DNA of 64,000 nucleotides from the NCBI GenBank assembly GCA_046350375.1, contig JAXMAO010000003.1, positions 248,001 to 312,000 of the forward strand. Reading direction: 5' to 3'. The DNA comes from JAXMAO01 sp046350375 (GTDB lineage: Bacteria; Planctomycetota; Phycisphaerae; UBA1845; UTPLA1). The position numbers and the translations under genes were made by a program. The notes below the pieces were generated by a model, which worked only from the letters and a program-made list of their open reading frames with translations, was not told where the DNA came from and searched no databases. Below, piece by piece: positions 45,819 through 54,950 of the stretch (positions within the stretch are counted from its first letter, which is position 1; each line of letters begins with the position of its first letter).

Positions 45819-46913
45819 TCAGTGATACGGCGTATGCCCGGTCAGTCCACCCATGTCGCCACAACCTGGCGCAAGTTCAGCGCACGCACCAACAACATAG
45901 TGGATGAATGACGAGGCTAGATCGCACGCATGCCCGCATTCATGCTCGAGAGTAGCCTGGGCAGACATTGCACCCTCGCATCCGTATGTGGAATAGATGT
46001 GAGTATGGTGGAGTCCCGGCAGAGTCACAAAAACGTCTCGCCAGCCGCGCAACGCAGCGATAAAGGCAGCACGGTGCGAGTTGCCGTGAACCTCGACGAG
46101 TGGGCGGTTGCCATTCGGACACAAACATGTGATATAGCCGCATGACTCCGACTGGCCAGAGGCATCGGAGAACACAAGCGGATTACTCATAAGGAACGCA
46201 AGAGAGGAAGTCGAAGCTAGAGGACTTCGCTCGAATGCTTCGTCTCGTTGAAGGAAGAGATCATTCCACCGCGGTGCAAGAACAAGAGGGTTGATGTGAA
46301 GCGGATCCCTCGTCCCCCATCGGCCGATGGCGGGGTCGGCGTACCTCGCCCGGTGGTGATTCAGCGGGGCCTTGTCGGTGACCGAGTTAGTCGCGTCCAG
46401 CGCCACGTGCGGCACGCCCTGGAACATATACCCGTTGTCCACGTCGCTGAAGGTCTGCGCGACCACCAGATCATTCCCCGGCCAATCCTGCCAGGTCGGC
46501 TCCTTCTCATCATAGCTGTCCTGGTCCTTGCCATCCACGACGCCGTCGCCGTTCACGTCCGCCCGCGGGTCCCAGATGGACCCCGCGATCGCTGCCGCCA
46601 CGCGCGTGGCGTCGGTGCTGTCCAGCACGCTGTCATTGTTCATATCGCCTAACCCCGCGCTCTCGCGGATGTACGGCCGGCCGTAGCCGTCGTACATGAC
46701 CCGCTCGACGATCGCGCCCGTCCGGTCGAGTATCGCCCACACGCTGTACATCCGCTCCAGCGCGTAATAGAACGGCCGCTTGAAGTCATCGTTGTACATG
46801 AACAACCGCTCGTCCACGTAACTCACGCCGTGGACGTAATACTTCGCCACGCTGGTCGATCCGCCCGGCCCCGTCGTGGCCGTAGGTCTCGACCGCGTCG
46901 GTCCGGCATTCAT
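45819..46913 (-). CDS. Orphan Rhs module G: core and HExxH (metallopeptidase-like) tip
   Basis: Rhs homology begins at about 46882 (GGSTSVAKYYVHGVSYVDERL) and runs through the dockerin-like pair (DMNNDSVLDSTD, DVNGDGVVDGKD) to GRWGTRDP. The tip passes NPLVFSDASGQ, then Cys pairs, THIYSTYGCEG and TLEHECGHACDLASSF, a clear His-Glu-x-x-His zinc motif, and ends GLTGHTPYH. It is probably a zinc peptidase toxin. The start at 46913 is arbitrary: upstream is another Rhs scrap in a different frame (TDAVETYGHDGAGRI). Confidence 0.72.
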   Translation of the reverse strand: MNAGPTRSRPTATTGPGGSTSVAKYYVHGVSYVDERLFMYNDDFKRPFYYALERMYSVWAILDRTGAIVERVMYDGYGRPYIRESAGLGDMNNDSVLDSTDATRVAAAIAGSIWDPRADVNGDGVVDGKDQDSYDEKEPTWQDWPGNDLVVAQTFSDVDNGYMFQGVPHVALDATNSVTDKAPLNHHRARYADPAIGRWGTRDPLHINPLVLAPRWNDLFLQRDEAFERSPLASTSSLAFLMSNPLVFSDASGQSESCGYITCLCPNGNRPLVEVHGNSHRAAFIAALRGWRDVFVTLPGLHHTHIYSTYGCEGAMSAQATLEHECGHACDLASSFIHYVVGACAELAPGCGDMGGLTGHTPYH

Positions 46914-46935
46914 GAAGCCAGCTGGTCGCCCTCGG

Positions 46936-47412
46936 TCAGGACCATAATTCGGCAATGGCTCGATCCACAAGCGGCCCCGGACAGAGAATCCCCGAGTCGC
47001 CCCTCGAAGATTCAGACAAGTAGCGAAGAACAAGACCCACTGTAGAACGCTGGCGCTTCGACAAGAGAGGATACCGTTCTCGAAACAACGTCAACGATGC
47101 GCTCTCGCAGTCCTCAGACACAACACGTACAAGCCGTTCAACATCGACAATGTTGTTGAACGACGGTTCACGTATCGCCGCAATCAACAAGGCCGGCAGG
47201 AAACAAACGTACGCCTCGGGAGAGAATAAGGAGTATGCCGCAGGCTCGCGTTCAAGATCTTCCGCGTGCAGTTCAGACCATCTCTTTCCGCGATAGAGCG
47301 CGTCGACTCGCCGGCATTCAATGCAATCATGCCTAACAACAATGCCGTCGAAGCGGCGTTCCTCCGGGAAAGCTTCTGCAATCTTCGAGATCAGGTCTGT
47401 ACGGGTCTCCAC
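46936..47412 (-). CDS. DUF6714-like protein, candidate immunity protein of Rhs module H
   Basis: 158 residues with no signal peptide. The pattern IAEAFPEERRFDG, HDCIECRRVDALYRGKRWSEL and YSLFSPEAYVCFLPALL matches the small DUF6714 family as I remember it, often seen near polymorphic toxins. It starts 10 bases after the stop of the module H tip. Its cytoplasmic nature contrasts with the lipoprotein and membrane partners of other modules, which suggests the H tip acts in the cytoplasm. Confidence 0.6.
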   Translation of the reverse strand: METRTDLISKIAEAFPEERRFDGIVVRHDCIECRRVDALYRGKRWSELHAEDLEREPAAYSLFSPEAYVCFLPALLIAAIREPSFNNIVDVERLVRVVSEDCESASLTLFRERYPLLSKRQRSTVGLVLRYLSESSRGDSGILCPGPLVDRAIAELWS

Positions 47413-47422
47413 AATCTACTCC

Positions 47423-48397
47423 TCACCGTCTTGGCGTCAGACTCAGACACCCATACCCTTTTTCGAGTTTCTCTCGGCAATTGGCTGCGCCGTTTCGCGC
47501 GTTGTTGGCCCCCTCTTGGTGACCGGCGTCACCCCCGTCATAGCACTCATTGTTGATTCTGTCGCGTGCTGCTGCACAGAGTTCAAATCGTCGCAGATTG
47601 TCCAAGAGCTCAACCAGCGACATTGAGGACGTGCATTTGCGCGGACCTGTCGGCGGCTGGCACGCAACATCGACGTTGTCCTGTAACATGCGCCGATATT
47701 CTTCCGGGCACGGATCTGGTGGTGGAGGCAGATCAGGGTTGGGTGGCATCGGAGGGGGCTGCGGAGGTTGGGGACGGGGCTCAGGCGCGACATCTGTGGC
47801 TTCTTCCATGCATGCCGCCTGTTCAAGTTCTATTCCGATATCATACTCCATTTGCACCTGGAGTCCCACCAGAGCGGCAATGAGCAGCGGATGACCCATG
47901 GCCGACCCCCGACACCTGCTTGAGCGCGCGGGTGGTGCAACTACCACTACTCTCTCCCCCTTGGGATCCAAGAAACCCAGCGGCCTACCCTTCATGTACT
48001 CATAAAGGTCACTTACCCTGCGATTTCCGACCGGATCCCTCGTCCCCCATCGGCCGATGGCGGGGTCGGCGTACCGCGCCCGGTGGTGATTGAGCGGCAG
48101 CTTGTCGATCACCGAGTTACTCGCATCAACCGCCACGTGCGGCACGCCCTGGAACATATACCAGTTGTCCACGTCGCTGAAGGTCTGCGCGACCACGAGA
48201 TCATTCCCCGGCCAGTCGTGCCAGGTCGGCTCCTTGTCATTGTAGGCGTCCTGATCCTCGCCATCCACCACCCCGTCGCCGTTCACGTCCGCCCGCCGGG
48301 ATAGGCTCGTAGGGGAGGGTCGAGAATCGATCGCTGCGCTTGATCGCCCTCTGCACATTGCCGCTGCCCGATCGGCCCCGCTCGGAGGGGTGGGCAT
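47423..48397 (-). CDS. Orphan Rhs module H: short core and Ntox16-like tip
   Basis: Rhs homology starts at about 48296 with ADVNGDGVVDGED (second EF-hand loop) and continues to GRWGTRDPVGN. The residues before it come from unrelated DNA. After RPLGFLDPKGER comes a hydrophobic stretch and a Pro-rich hinge (PRPQPPQPPPMPPNPDLPPP). The C-terminal 60 residues read LLDNLRRFELCAAARDRINNE followed by CYDGGDAGHQEGANNARNGAANC, closely resembling the GGDxGH toxin domain I know as Ntox16. The catalytic activity of that family is not certain to me. Confidence 0.7.
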   Translation of the reverse strand: MPTPPSGADRAAAMCRGRSSAAIDSRPSPTSLSRRADVNGDGVVDGEDQDAYNDKEPTWHDWPGNDLVVAQTFSDVDNWYMFQGVPHVAVDASNSVIDKLPLNHHRARYADPAIGRWGTRDPVGNRRVSDLYEYMKGRPLGFLDPKGERVVVVAPPARSSRCRGSAMGHPLLIAALVGLQVQMEYDIGIELEQAACMEEATDVAPEPRPQPPQPPPMPPNPDLPPPPDPCPEEYRRMLQDNVDVACQPPTGPRKCTSSMSLVELLDNLRRFELCAAARDRINNECYDGGDAGHQEGANNARNGAANCREKLEKGYGCLSLTPRR

Positions 48398-49170
48398 TCC
48401 TGATCATTATTGATACGTTACTCCCTTCAATCGGGTTACAACGGATTCTCGGCGCGGCGCGCGTCGACCTGCCCCGAGTGCATGATTCGTGGTCGCACAC
48501 AAGCTGCTCCGGTCGTGTCATCTTGCGGGGCAGTCTTCGAAGCTGCGATGCGCGGTTGACGAGCCCCCGCAACCAATCGCGCGGTTGCCGTAATGCATGC
48601 CGTTTCGTTCCGCGCCCAAACCCTTTCTGTCGGCGTCGCTTACAAAGTCGTGCCGGTCCGCGCGTTGCGGTTTCAGGATGACTCGGTGCGTTTCTGCGGG
48701 AAAGTGTGGGTAACAGCCCGCACGCCATGCCGAGGGATTTCCCTGTCGAACTCTGAGTCACACCGCCGCGCATCGACGGTTCGCGGGTTGTTGTTACGCG
48801 AGTGCGTGTCCTGCGGCATTGACGATTTCACCGATCCCACGAGGCGGGGGCGACATCTGTTGCCCGGCAGCCGTGACCTGCCGCGACCGCGGAACCCCTG
48901 CTCCGGTCTTGCGTCTCTCAAAGTGAGCACGCCGCGCAGTTTCATGCCCGCGGCGGACGCCGGCACTGCGCGGACGGCGAGTCGATTCCAATCGCCAGAG
49001 TTCCAACGAGAGCACGGCCTCCGTGGAAGGTCGCGATTCTGCGAAGTCCGCCAGCGCCCACGCTGGTCGAAGCTCATGTCAAACACCGGCCCGATGGACC
49101 CGCAAGAACCGGTCCGATACGCTCGTCGCTGGGTGATTTTCCATTCGCCCGTACGCGAGCGGAGTCGAGT
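48398..49170. other. Gene-free region between the minus-strand array and hen1
   Basis: About 770 bases without a gene I can support. Reading frames here are short or Arg/Pro/Ser-rich with no recognisable motif, and no transposase or Rhs sequence is seen. Rhs homology on the left stops at about 48296. The promoter of hen1-pnkp should lie within this stretch. Confidence 0.5.
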
Positions 49171-50745
49171 GTGCTGCTGACGCTGACGACAACTCGAGCG
49201 CCGGCCACCGATCTCGGTTGGCTGCTGCATAAGCACCCGGCCAAGGTGCAGACGTTCGAGCTCGCCTTCGGGTCTGCGCACGTTTTCTATCCGCAGGCGA
49301 CAGAGCAATGCTGCACGGCGGCGCTGTTGCTGGCCGTCGATCCGATCGGGCTGGTGCGCCGCCGCGGCGGGCCGGCCGGCGAGGGCTTTTCGCTTCAGCA
49401 GTACGTCAACGACCGCCCCTACGTTGCCAGCAGCTTCATGAGTGTTGCCATGGCGCAGGTGTTCGGTTCGGCGCTCAATGGTCGGTGCAACGACCGGCCG
49501 GAACTCGTGAATGAGGCCCTGCCGCTGGAGGCACGCCTGGCCGTGCTGCCGTGTCGCGGAGGCGACCCGTTTCTGCGCCGGCTGTTCGAGCCGCTGGGGT
49601 ACGAAGTCGCGGCGCAGCGCCACGCGCTGGACGCGAAGTTCACCGACTGGGGCGACAGCAGCTACTTCACGGTGACGCTGCGCGGAAAGGTCCGGCTCTG
49701 CGAACTGCTGACGCACCTGTACGTGCTGATCCCGGTGCTCGACAACGACAAGCACTACTGGGTAGGTGATGAGGAAGTGGAAAAGCTGCTGCGCAAAGGC
49801 GAAGGCTGGCTTGCCGGTCATCCGCAGCGCGACGCGATCACACGTCGATACCTCAGGAATCAGTGGAGCCTAGCCCGCGAAGCGCTCGCCCGGCTGGCCG
49901 AGGAGGATCAACCCGACCCGGAAGCCGAGGACGTGCAGCACGAACTGGAGGAAGCGGCGCTCGAGGCGCAGGTCGAGATGAGAACTTGCGACGCCCCAGC
50001 GGGCACGGCAGCCGTCTGCGAGGTGATTCCAGCCGACGCCGCGACTGCCGCACTCACCGGCGCCGCAGCGGACGCTGACCGTGCGAAGCGTCAGGAAGAA
50101 CCAGTGCCGGACGGGGCCGACGAACGGGGGCCGCCGCTCAACACGCAGCGTCTGGCGACCGTCCTCGCGGTCTTGCGCGGCTGCGAAGCCACCTCCGTAG
50201 TCGACGTCGGCTGCGGCGAAGGTAAGTTACTCCGCTTGCTGTTGAACGACAGGCGATTCGAGCGGCTGGTCGGCATGGATGTCTCGCTGCGCTCGCTGAA
50301 GATCGCCGCGGAGCGCCTGCGGCTCGAGCGCCTGCCGCCGATGAAGCGCCAGCGGATCGCGCTGCTGCACGGCTCGCTGATGTACCGCGACGCCCGGCTT
50401 CGCATCGACGCGGCGACGCCGTTCGACGCGGCCACATGCGTCGAGGTCATCGAGCACCAGGACGCGCCGCGGCTGGCGGCGTTTGAGCGGGTGCTCTTCG
50501 AGTTCGCGCGGCCGCGGACGGTGATCTTGACGACCCCGAACCGCGAGTACAACGTGAAGTGGGCCACGCTGCCCGCCGGTCAGTTCCGCCATCGCGATCA
50601 CCGCTTCGAGTGGACGCGGGCGGAATTTCAGGCTTGGGCCGGCCGCGTGGCGGCGCGGTTCGGGTACGAGGTGCGGTTTCTGGCGATCGGGCCCGAGGAC
50701 GCGGCGGTCGGCGCGCCGACGCAGATGGGGATATTTCAGAGTTGA
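49171..50745 (+). CDS. hen1: 3'-terminal RNA ribose 2'-O-methyltransferase Hen1
   Basis: 524 residues from a GTG at 49171, with GGAG upstream. The N-terminal domain has the family-typical start LLTLTTTRAPATDLGWLLHKHP. The C-terminal methyltransferase domain carries the SAM loop VVDVGCGEGKLL (residues 343-354) and the metal-binding EVIEH (425-429). Hen1 methylates the 2'-OH of the 3' end of broken RNA before Pnkp seals it, which makes the repaired site resistant to recutting. Its stop overlaps the pnkp start by 4 bases. The operon lies between two arrays of Rhs toxin cassettes. Confidence 0.95.
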   Translation: MLLTLTTTRAPATDLGWLLHKHPAKVQTFELAFGSAHVFYPQATEQCCTAALLLAVDPIGLVRRRGGPAGEGFSLQQYVNDRPYVASSFMSVAMAQVFGSALNGRCNDRPELVNEALPLEARLAVLPCRGGDPFLRRLFEPLGYEVAAQRHALDAKFTDWGDSSYFTVTLRGKVRLCELLTHLYVLIPVLDNDKHYWVGDEEVEKLLRKGEGWLAGHPQRDAITRRYLRNQWSLAREALARLAEEDQPDPEAEDVQHELEEAALEAQVEMRTCDAPAGTAAVCEVIPADAATAALTGAAADADRAKRQEEPVPDGADERGPPLNTQRLATVLAVLRGCEATSVVDVGCGEGKLLRLLLNDRRFERLVGMDVSLRSLKIAAERLRLERLPPMKRQRIALLHGSLMYRDARLRIDAATPFDAATCVEVIEHQDAPRLAAFERVLFEFARPRTVILTTPNREYNVKWATLPAGQFRHRDHRFEWTRAEFQAWAGRVAARFGYEVRFLAIGPEDAAVGAPTQMGIFQS

Positions 50746-53324
50746 CGGTCACGATTCCTGAGCTTTCGCTGGTGGTGCTCATCGGCCCGTCGGGCTCGGG
50801 CAAGTCCACGTTTGCGCGCAGGCATTTCAAGCCGACGGAAGTTCTCAGCAGCGACTACTGCCGGGCGCTGGTCAGCGACGACGAGAACGACCTGGCCGCC
50901 ACGGGCGACGCGTTCGACGTCTTGCACTACGTCGCCGGAAAGCGACTCGCCGCCGGCAAGCTCACGGTGATCGATGCGACCAGCGTCAAGCCGGAGGATC
51001 GAAAGCCGCTGGTGCAACTCGCTCGCGAGCACCACTGCCTGCCGGTCGCAATCGTGTTCGACATCGGCGGCCGCATCTGCGCCGATCGCAACGCGCAGCG
51101 CCAGGATCGCAACAGCATGCGGAGCGAAGTCATTCGCAACCAGCAGGGCGCGATGCGACGCGGGCTCCGCTTTCTGGGCAAGGAAGGCTTCCGCCATCTC
51201 TTCGTGTTCAAGTCGCCCGGCGAAGTGGACGCCGCCGTCGTCGAGCGGACGCCGCTGTGGAACAACAAGAAACACGAGCACGGGCCGTTTGACATCATCG
51301 GCGACGTGCACGGCTGCTTTGACGAGCTGGTCGAACTGCTCGGAGTCCTCGGGTATCGCGTCGAGCACTCAGACACAGCGGCGGCGGGATTCGGGTTTGG
51401 CATCGAGCCGCCCGCCGGCCGCCGGGCGATCTTTCTGGGCGACCTGGTTGATCGCGGGCCGAAGATTCCCCAGGTGCTGAGGCTGGTGATGAGCATGGTC
51501 GCCAGCGGCAGCGCATTGTGCGTGCCGGGCAACCACGACATGAAGCTCATGCGCAAGCTGCGCGGCAGGGACGTGCAGATCACCCACGGGCTGGCCGAAA
51601 GCCTCGCCCAGCTTGATGCCGAATCGGCCGAGTTCCGGCAGCAGGTGGCGGATTTCATCGATGCGTTGGTCAGTCACTACGTTCTCGACGACGGCAACCT
51701 GGTGGTCGCGCACGCCGGGATGAAAGCCGAAATGCAGGGCCGCGGCTCGGGCAAGGTGCGCGAGTTCGCGCTGTTCGGCGAAACCACCGGCGAGACCGAC
51801 GAGTTCGGCCTGCCGGTCCGCTACAACTGGGCAGCCGAATACCGCGGCCGCGCGATGGTGGTCTATGGCCACACACCCGTCCCCGAGCCGGAATGGCTCA
51901 ACCGCACGATCAACATCGACACCGGCTGCGTATTCGGGGGCCGGCTGACGGCGCTGCGCTATCCGGAAAGAGCGCTGATGTCGGTTCCGGCAAGGCGCGC
52001 GTACGCGGAGTCAAGAAAGCCGTTTGCCCCGGCCGACGCATCGGCCATCGGGACGGGTCTTTCGGCCCAGCAGGCCCACGACGACCTGCTCGATATCGGC
52101 GACCTGCTTGGCAAGCGCATCATCTCGACGCGCCTGCAGCACAACGTGATCGTCAACGAGGAACAGGGCGCTGCGGCGCTGGAAGTGATGAGTCGTTTCG
52201 CGGCCAATCCCAAGTGGCTGATCTATCTGCCGCCGACCATGTCGCCCTGCGAAACCGCCCCCGCGGGCGACCTGCTGGAGCACCCGCGCGAGGCCTTCGC
52301 ATACTATCGCAACCACGGCCAGCCGCGGGTCGTGTGTGAAGAGAAGCACATGGGCTCGCGCGCCGTCGTGGTCGTGTGCCGCGACGAAGGGGTCGCGCAA
52401 CGTCGCTTCGGCGTCATGGATGAAGGGCCGGGCATCATCTACACGCGCACCGGCCGCCGCTTTTTCGACGATCGCCGGCGCGAGCAGGAATTGCTGGCCC
52501 GCGTCGTCACGGCGCTCGACTCCTGCAAGTTCTGGGACGAGCTCGAGACCGACTGGGTTTGCCTGGACTGCGAACTGATGCCCTGGTCGGCCAAGGCCAA
52601 GGCGCTGTTACAGGATCAGTACGCCGCGGTCGGGGCAGCGGCGCGAACATCACTCGCCGAGGCCGCTGTCGAGATCGAGCGTGCGGCCGCCAGCGGTCGC
52701 GACGTGGGTGCGTTGCTCGACCACGCGAAGCAGCGGGCTGACTTGATCGACCGGTATGTGCACGCCTACCGGCAATACTGCTGGAACGTCGAGTCGGTCG
52801 CCGATCTGAAGCTCGCGCCGTTTCACATTCTCGCGACCGAGGCGGATGTGCACGTCGACCGCGATCACGTCTGGCACATGGACACGCTCGCGAAGGTGTG
52901 CGCCGCCGATCCGCGGGTTCTGCTCGCAACGCCGTATCGCATCGTCGACCTGACCGACACAAACAGCGAGCTCGAGGGCGTTGCCTGGTGGACAGGCCTG
53001 ACCGACAGCGGCGGAGAGGGGATGGTCGTCAAGCCGTACGAGTTCGTGGCCCGCGGCCCGCGCGGCCTCGTGCAGCCGGCGATCAAGTGCCGCGGGCGCG
53101 AGTATCTGCGCATCATCTACGGACCCGAGTACACGTTGCCGGAGCACCTCGAGCGACTCCGCAGCCGCAGCCTGAACCGGAAACGAGCGCTTGCGTTGCG
53201 CGAGTTCGCGCTAGGCATCGAGGCACTCGAGCGTTTCGCCCGTGGCGAGCCGCTGCGGCGCACACACGAGTGCGTGTTCGGCGTGCTCGCAATGGAGAGC
53301 GAACCGGTCGACCCCCGGCTGTGA
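50742..53324 (+). CDS. pnkp: Polynucleotide kinase-phosphatase / RNA ligase Pnkp
   Basis: 860 residues from the TTG at 50742, which overlaps the hen1 stop as TTGA and gives the normal N-terminus (TVTIPELSLVVLIGPSGSGKST). Three domains are visible: a kinase with P-loop at 14-23; a metallophosphatase with DIIGDVHGC (184-192), GDLVDRGP (233-240), VPGNHD (261-266), VVAHAGMK and YGHTPVPE; and a ligase-type nucleotidyltransferase with VCEEKHMGSRAVV, Lys535 being the expected adenylated residue. It heals and seals cleaved RNA with Hen1. Longer readings from 50559 overlap hen1 and are unlikely. Confidence 0.95.
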   Translation: MTVTIPELSLVVLIGPSGSGKSTFARRHFKPTEVLSSDYCRALVSDDENDLAATGDAFDVLHYVAGKRLAAGKLTVIDATSVKPEDRKPLVQLAREHHCLPVAIVFDIGGRICADRNAQRQDRNSMRSEVIRNQQGAMRRGLRFLGKEGFRHLFVFKSPGEVDAAVVERTPLWNNKKHEHGPFDIIGDVHGCFDELVELLGVLGYRVEHSDTAAAGFGFGIEPPAGRRAIFLGDLVDRGPKIPQVLRLVMSMVASGSALCVPGNHDMKLMRKLRGRDVQITHGLAESLAQLDAESAEFRQQVADFIDALVSHYVLDDGNLVVAHAGMKAEMQGRGSGKVREFALFGETTGETDEFGLPVRYNWAAEYRGRAMVVYGHTPVPEPEWLNRTINIDTGCVFGGRLTALRYPERALMSVPARRAYAESRKPFAPADASAIGTGLSAQQAHDDLLDIGDLLGKRIISTRLQHNVIVNEEQGAAALEVMSRFAANPKWLIYLPPTMSPCETAPAGDLLEHPREAFAYYRNHGQPRVVCEEKHMGSRAVVVVCRDEGVAQRRFGVMDEGPGIIYTRTGRRFFDDRRREQELLARVVTALDSCKFWDELETDWVCLDCELMPWSAKAKALLQDQYAAVGAAARTSLAEAAVEIERAAASGRDVGALLDHAKQRADLIDRYVHAYRQYCWNVESVADLKLAPFHILATEADVHVDRDHVWHMDTLAKVCAADPRVLLATPYRIVDLTDTNSELEGVAWWTGLTDSGGEGMVVKPYEFVARGPRGLVQPAIKCRGREYLRIIYGPEYTLPEHLERLRSRSLNRKRALALREFALGIEALERFARGEPLRRTHECVFGVLAMESEPVDPRL

Positions 53325-53444
53325 TCGCGGACATGCCGCAATCGTTCTTTCGACGCTGCCTCAACACCAGGTAACACGCCGCGCAGGTTCGGTCTCGCCG
53401 CACGACACGCAGGCCGCCTGGCCGGGCAGAACGGCGCGGCCGCG

Positions 53445-54941
53445 GTGGGCCCGGCCGGCGGGCTGCCGCGCGGGGCGGGCGGGATCGGCGGCCTGCTGGC
53501 GCTGACTGACGTACAATACAGCTCGGTGATCGAGGGCGGCCTGATGGCGGTGGCGGGGCCAGCGACCGGTGGAGAGAGCGTGGCGCTGCTGGCGCAGTCG
53601 GGCGCGTCGCAGGCGGGTGGCGGTGGCGTGACCGTGCCGCTGGCGGATGAGTCGGGCAATGGTGGGCAGGTGGTGTTGGACGACGTGCTCGCGCCGGGCG
53701 GCGGGAGTGAGTTGAGCTTCGCGCCCGCGAGTGAGTCGGGCGGATCGACGAGTCAGCCGTCGCCGGTGACGATGGAGCTGGTGGCCGTGCAGCCGACGGG
53801 CGAGCAGAGTTTGCAGTTGACCTTTGCCGACGGCGGCGGGAACGTGGCGTTGGGCGACTTCGAGATCGGCGAGCCGCAGTATGAGTTCTACAGTTACTGG
53901 TACGCCTACGACGCGAATGGCAACGTGGGGCAGGTGGTCGATGGCTGGACGGGCGACACCGTGGCGGCCTACGAGTACGACGCGTATGGCCGGACGATTG
54001 CGGCGTGCGGGCCGAGGTGGATCGACAATCCGTTCCGGTTCAGTACGAAGTTTGCCGAGGACGACGGTGCGAGCGAGTTGGTTGAGACCCCGGCCGGCTC
54101 GGGTTACTACGTTGACGCCGATCCGATGTATTACTATGGATACCGGTATTACCTGCCGCGGATGGGGAGGTGGGGGAGTAGGGATCCGAACGGGTCACAG
54201 CTGCTGTGTGTCTATGCATTCAGTGATAATGCCGCGGTGTCGCTGGTAGACTACCTTGGACTCGATGTCCTCAAGTCCCCGCAAAGTCAGCCCGTGAAGG
54301 ACGAGTTGAGGAGTCCCGGATTTCCGAAAGTCACTACGTTCGGAATATGTCAGCGTCTTCATGGTAACGGAGCGATTGCCGAGATCATCGGCGAGTCAAA
54401 GAAGGCTTGCGATCGTGCGGCGGCACTGGCTTATGTGTTTCTCAATCAGGACATTTTCAACGACGTGATCAGGAAGTTCGGTCGCAACACGCCAATCCTC
54501 GTGGACTTCTACAGACGCGCGTTCAGTTCAAATGACCTACAGCAGTTGCAAACAACCTGGGGAAGCATGTTTCGGCAGATTCACGAGCAATGCAGGAGAG
54601 GAGTCGTTGTGAACTGCTGCGAGAAGTGCCGTGCGGAGGTATTGGGGAAATCCGACATTGGCAGCCGAGACGGGCGCCTGACGCTTTGTCCAGAGTGGTT
54701 TGCTCGAAACTCGACGATGCGAGAGAAGAAAAGGAACCTGGACGGTTGGAAGACGATACTGCATGAGCTCACCCACAACATGTCTGCAACGACCGACAAA
54801 CTCGTAGATGGCACTCCCGGTATTGAAGACTTGTCGACAGGTGCGCACTACATCGAACAGGGGTTCACCGAGATATGCGCAGCCTTGAAGAATTATAGCC
54901 CGCCGTCTGGGGCGTCGCTGAGTTATGATCCATATCACTAG
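53445..54941 (+). CDS. Orphan Rhs module P1: core and HELTH (M35-like) tip
   Basis: Rhs homology begins at about 53421 (LAGQNGAAAVG) with no natural start. The core has the long Gly/Ala-rich insert of the plus-strand family (LTDVQYSSVIEGGLMAVAG, VTMELVAVQPTGEQSLQL), then the standard ending YWYAYDANGNVGQVVDGWTGD, YEYDAYGRTIA, YYYGYRYYLPRMGRWGSRDP. The tip passes LVDYLGLDVL. It contains LTLCPEWFA and GWKTILHELTHNMSATTD, an HExxH site, with further Glu and His downstream (AHYIEQGFTEICAAL), as in deuterolysin-like M35 toxins. No dockerin insert is present in this core type. Confidence 0.75.
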   Translation: MGPAGGLPRGAGGIGGLLALTDVQYSSVIEGGLMAVAGPATGGESVALLAQSGASQAGGGGVTVPLADESGNGGQVVLDDVLAPGGGSELSFAPASESGGSTSQPSPVTMELVAVQPTGEQSLQLTFADGGGNVALGDFEIGEPQYEFYSYWYAYDANGNVGQVVDGWTGDTVAAYEYDAYGRTIAACGPRWIDNPFRFSTKFAEDDGASELVETPAGSGYYVDADPMYYYGYRYYLPRMGRWGSRDPNGSQLLCVYAFSDNAAVSLVDYLGLDVLKSPQSQPVKDELRSPGFPKVTTFGICQRLHGNGAIAEIIGESKKACDRAAALAYVFLNQDIFNDVIRKFGRNTPILVDFYRRAFSSNDLQQLQTTWGSMFRQIHEQCRRGVVVNCCEKCRAEVLGKSDIGSRDGRLTLCPEWFARNSTMREKKRNLDGWKTILHELTHNMSATTDKLVDGTPGIEDLSTGAHYIEQGFTEICAALKNYSPPSGASLSYDPYH

Positions 54942-54950
54942 GCGGTACCC

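Larger units (their letters stand above)
44706..46380. repeat. Duplicated segment, right copy (partner at 40029-41690)
   Basis: Near-identical to the left copy, with the GIY-YIG gene, the lipoprotein and the HExxH tip all readable here. Outside this segment, both copies continue into Rhs core sequence shared by all modules, so the exact ends cannot be fixed by eye. Confidence 0.85.

Noticed and set aside
48593..49180. Plus-strand frame of 195 codons upstream of hen1
   Set aside because: No ribosome binding site, no family motif, and a Ser/Arg/Pro-rich composition like random high-GC sequence. Left as gene-free.
48673..49821. Minus-strand frame of 382 codons crossing into hen1
   Set aside because: Most of it is antisense to hen1. 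The rest lies in a region without recognisable coding signal.
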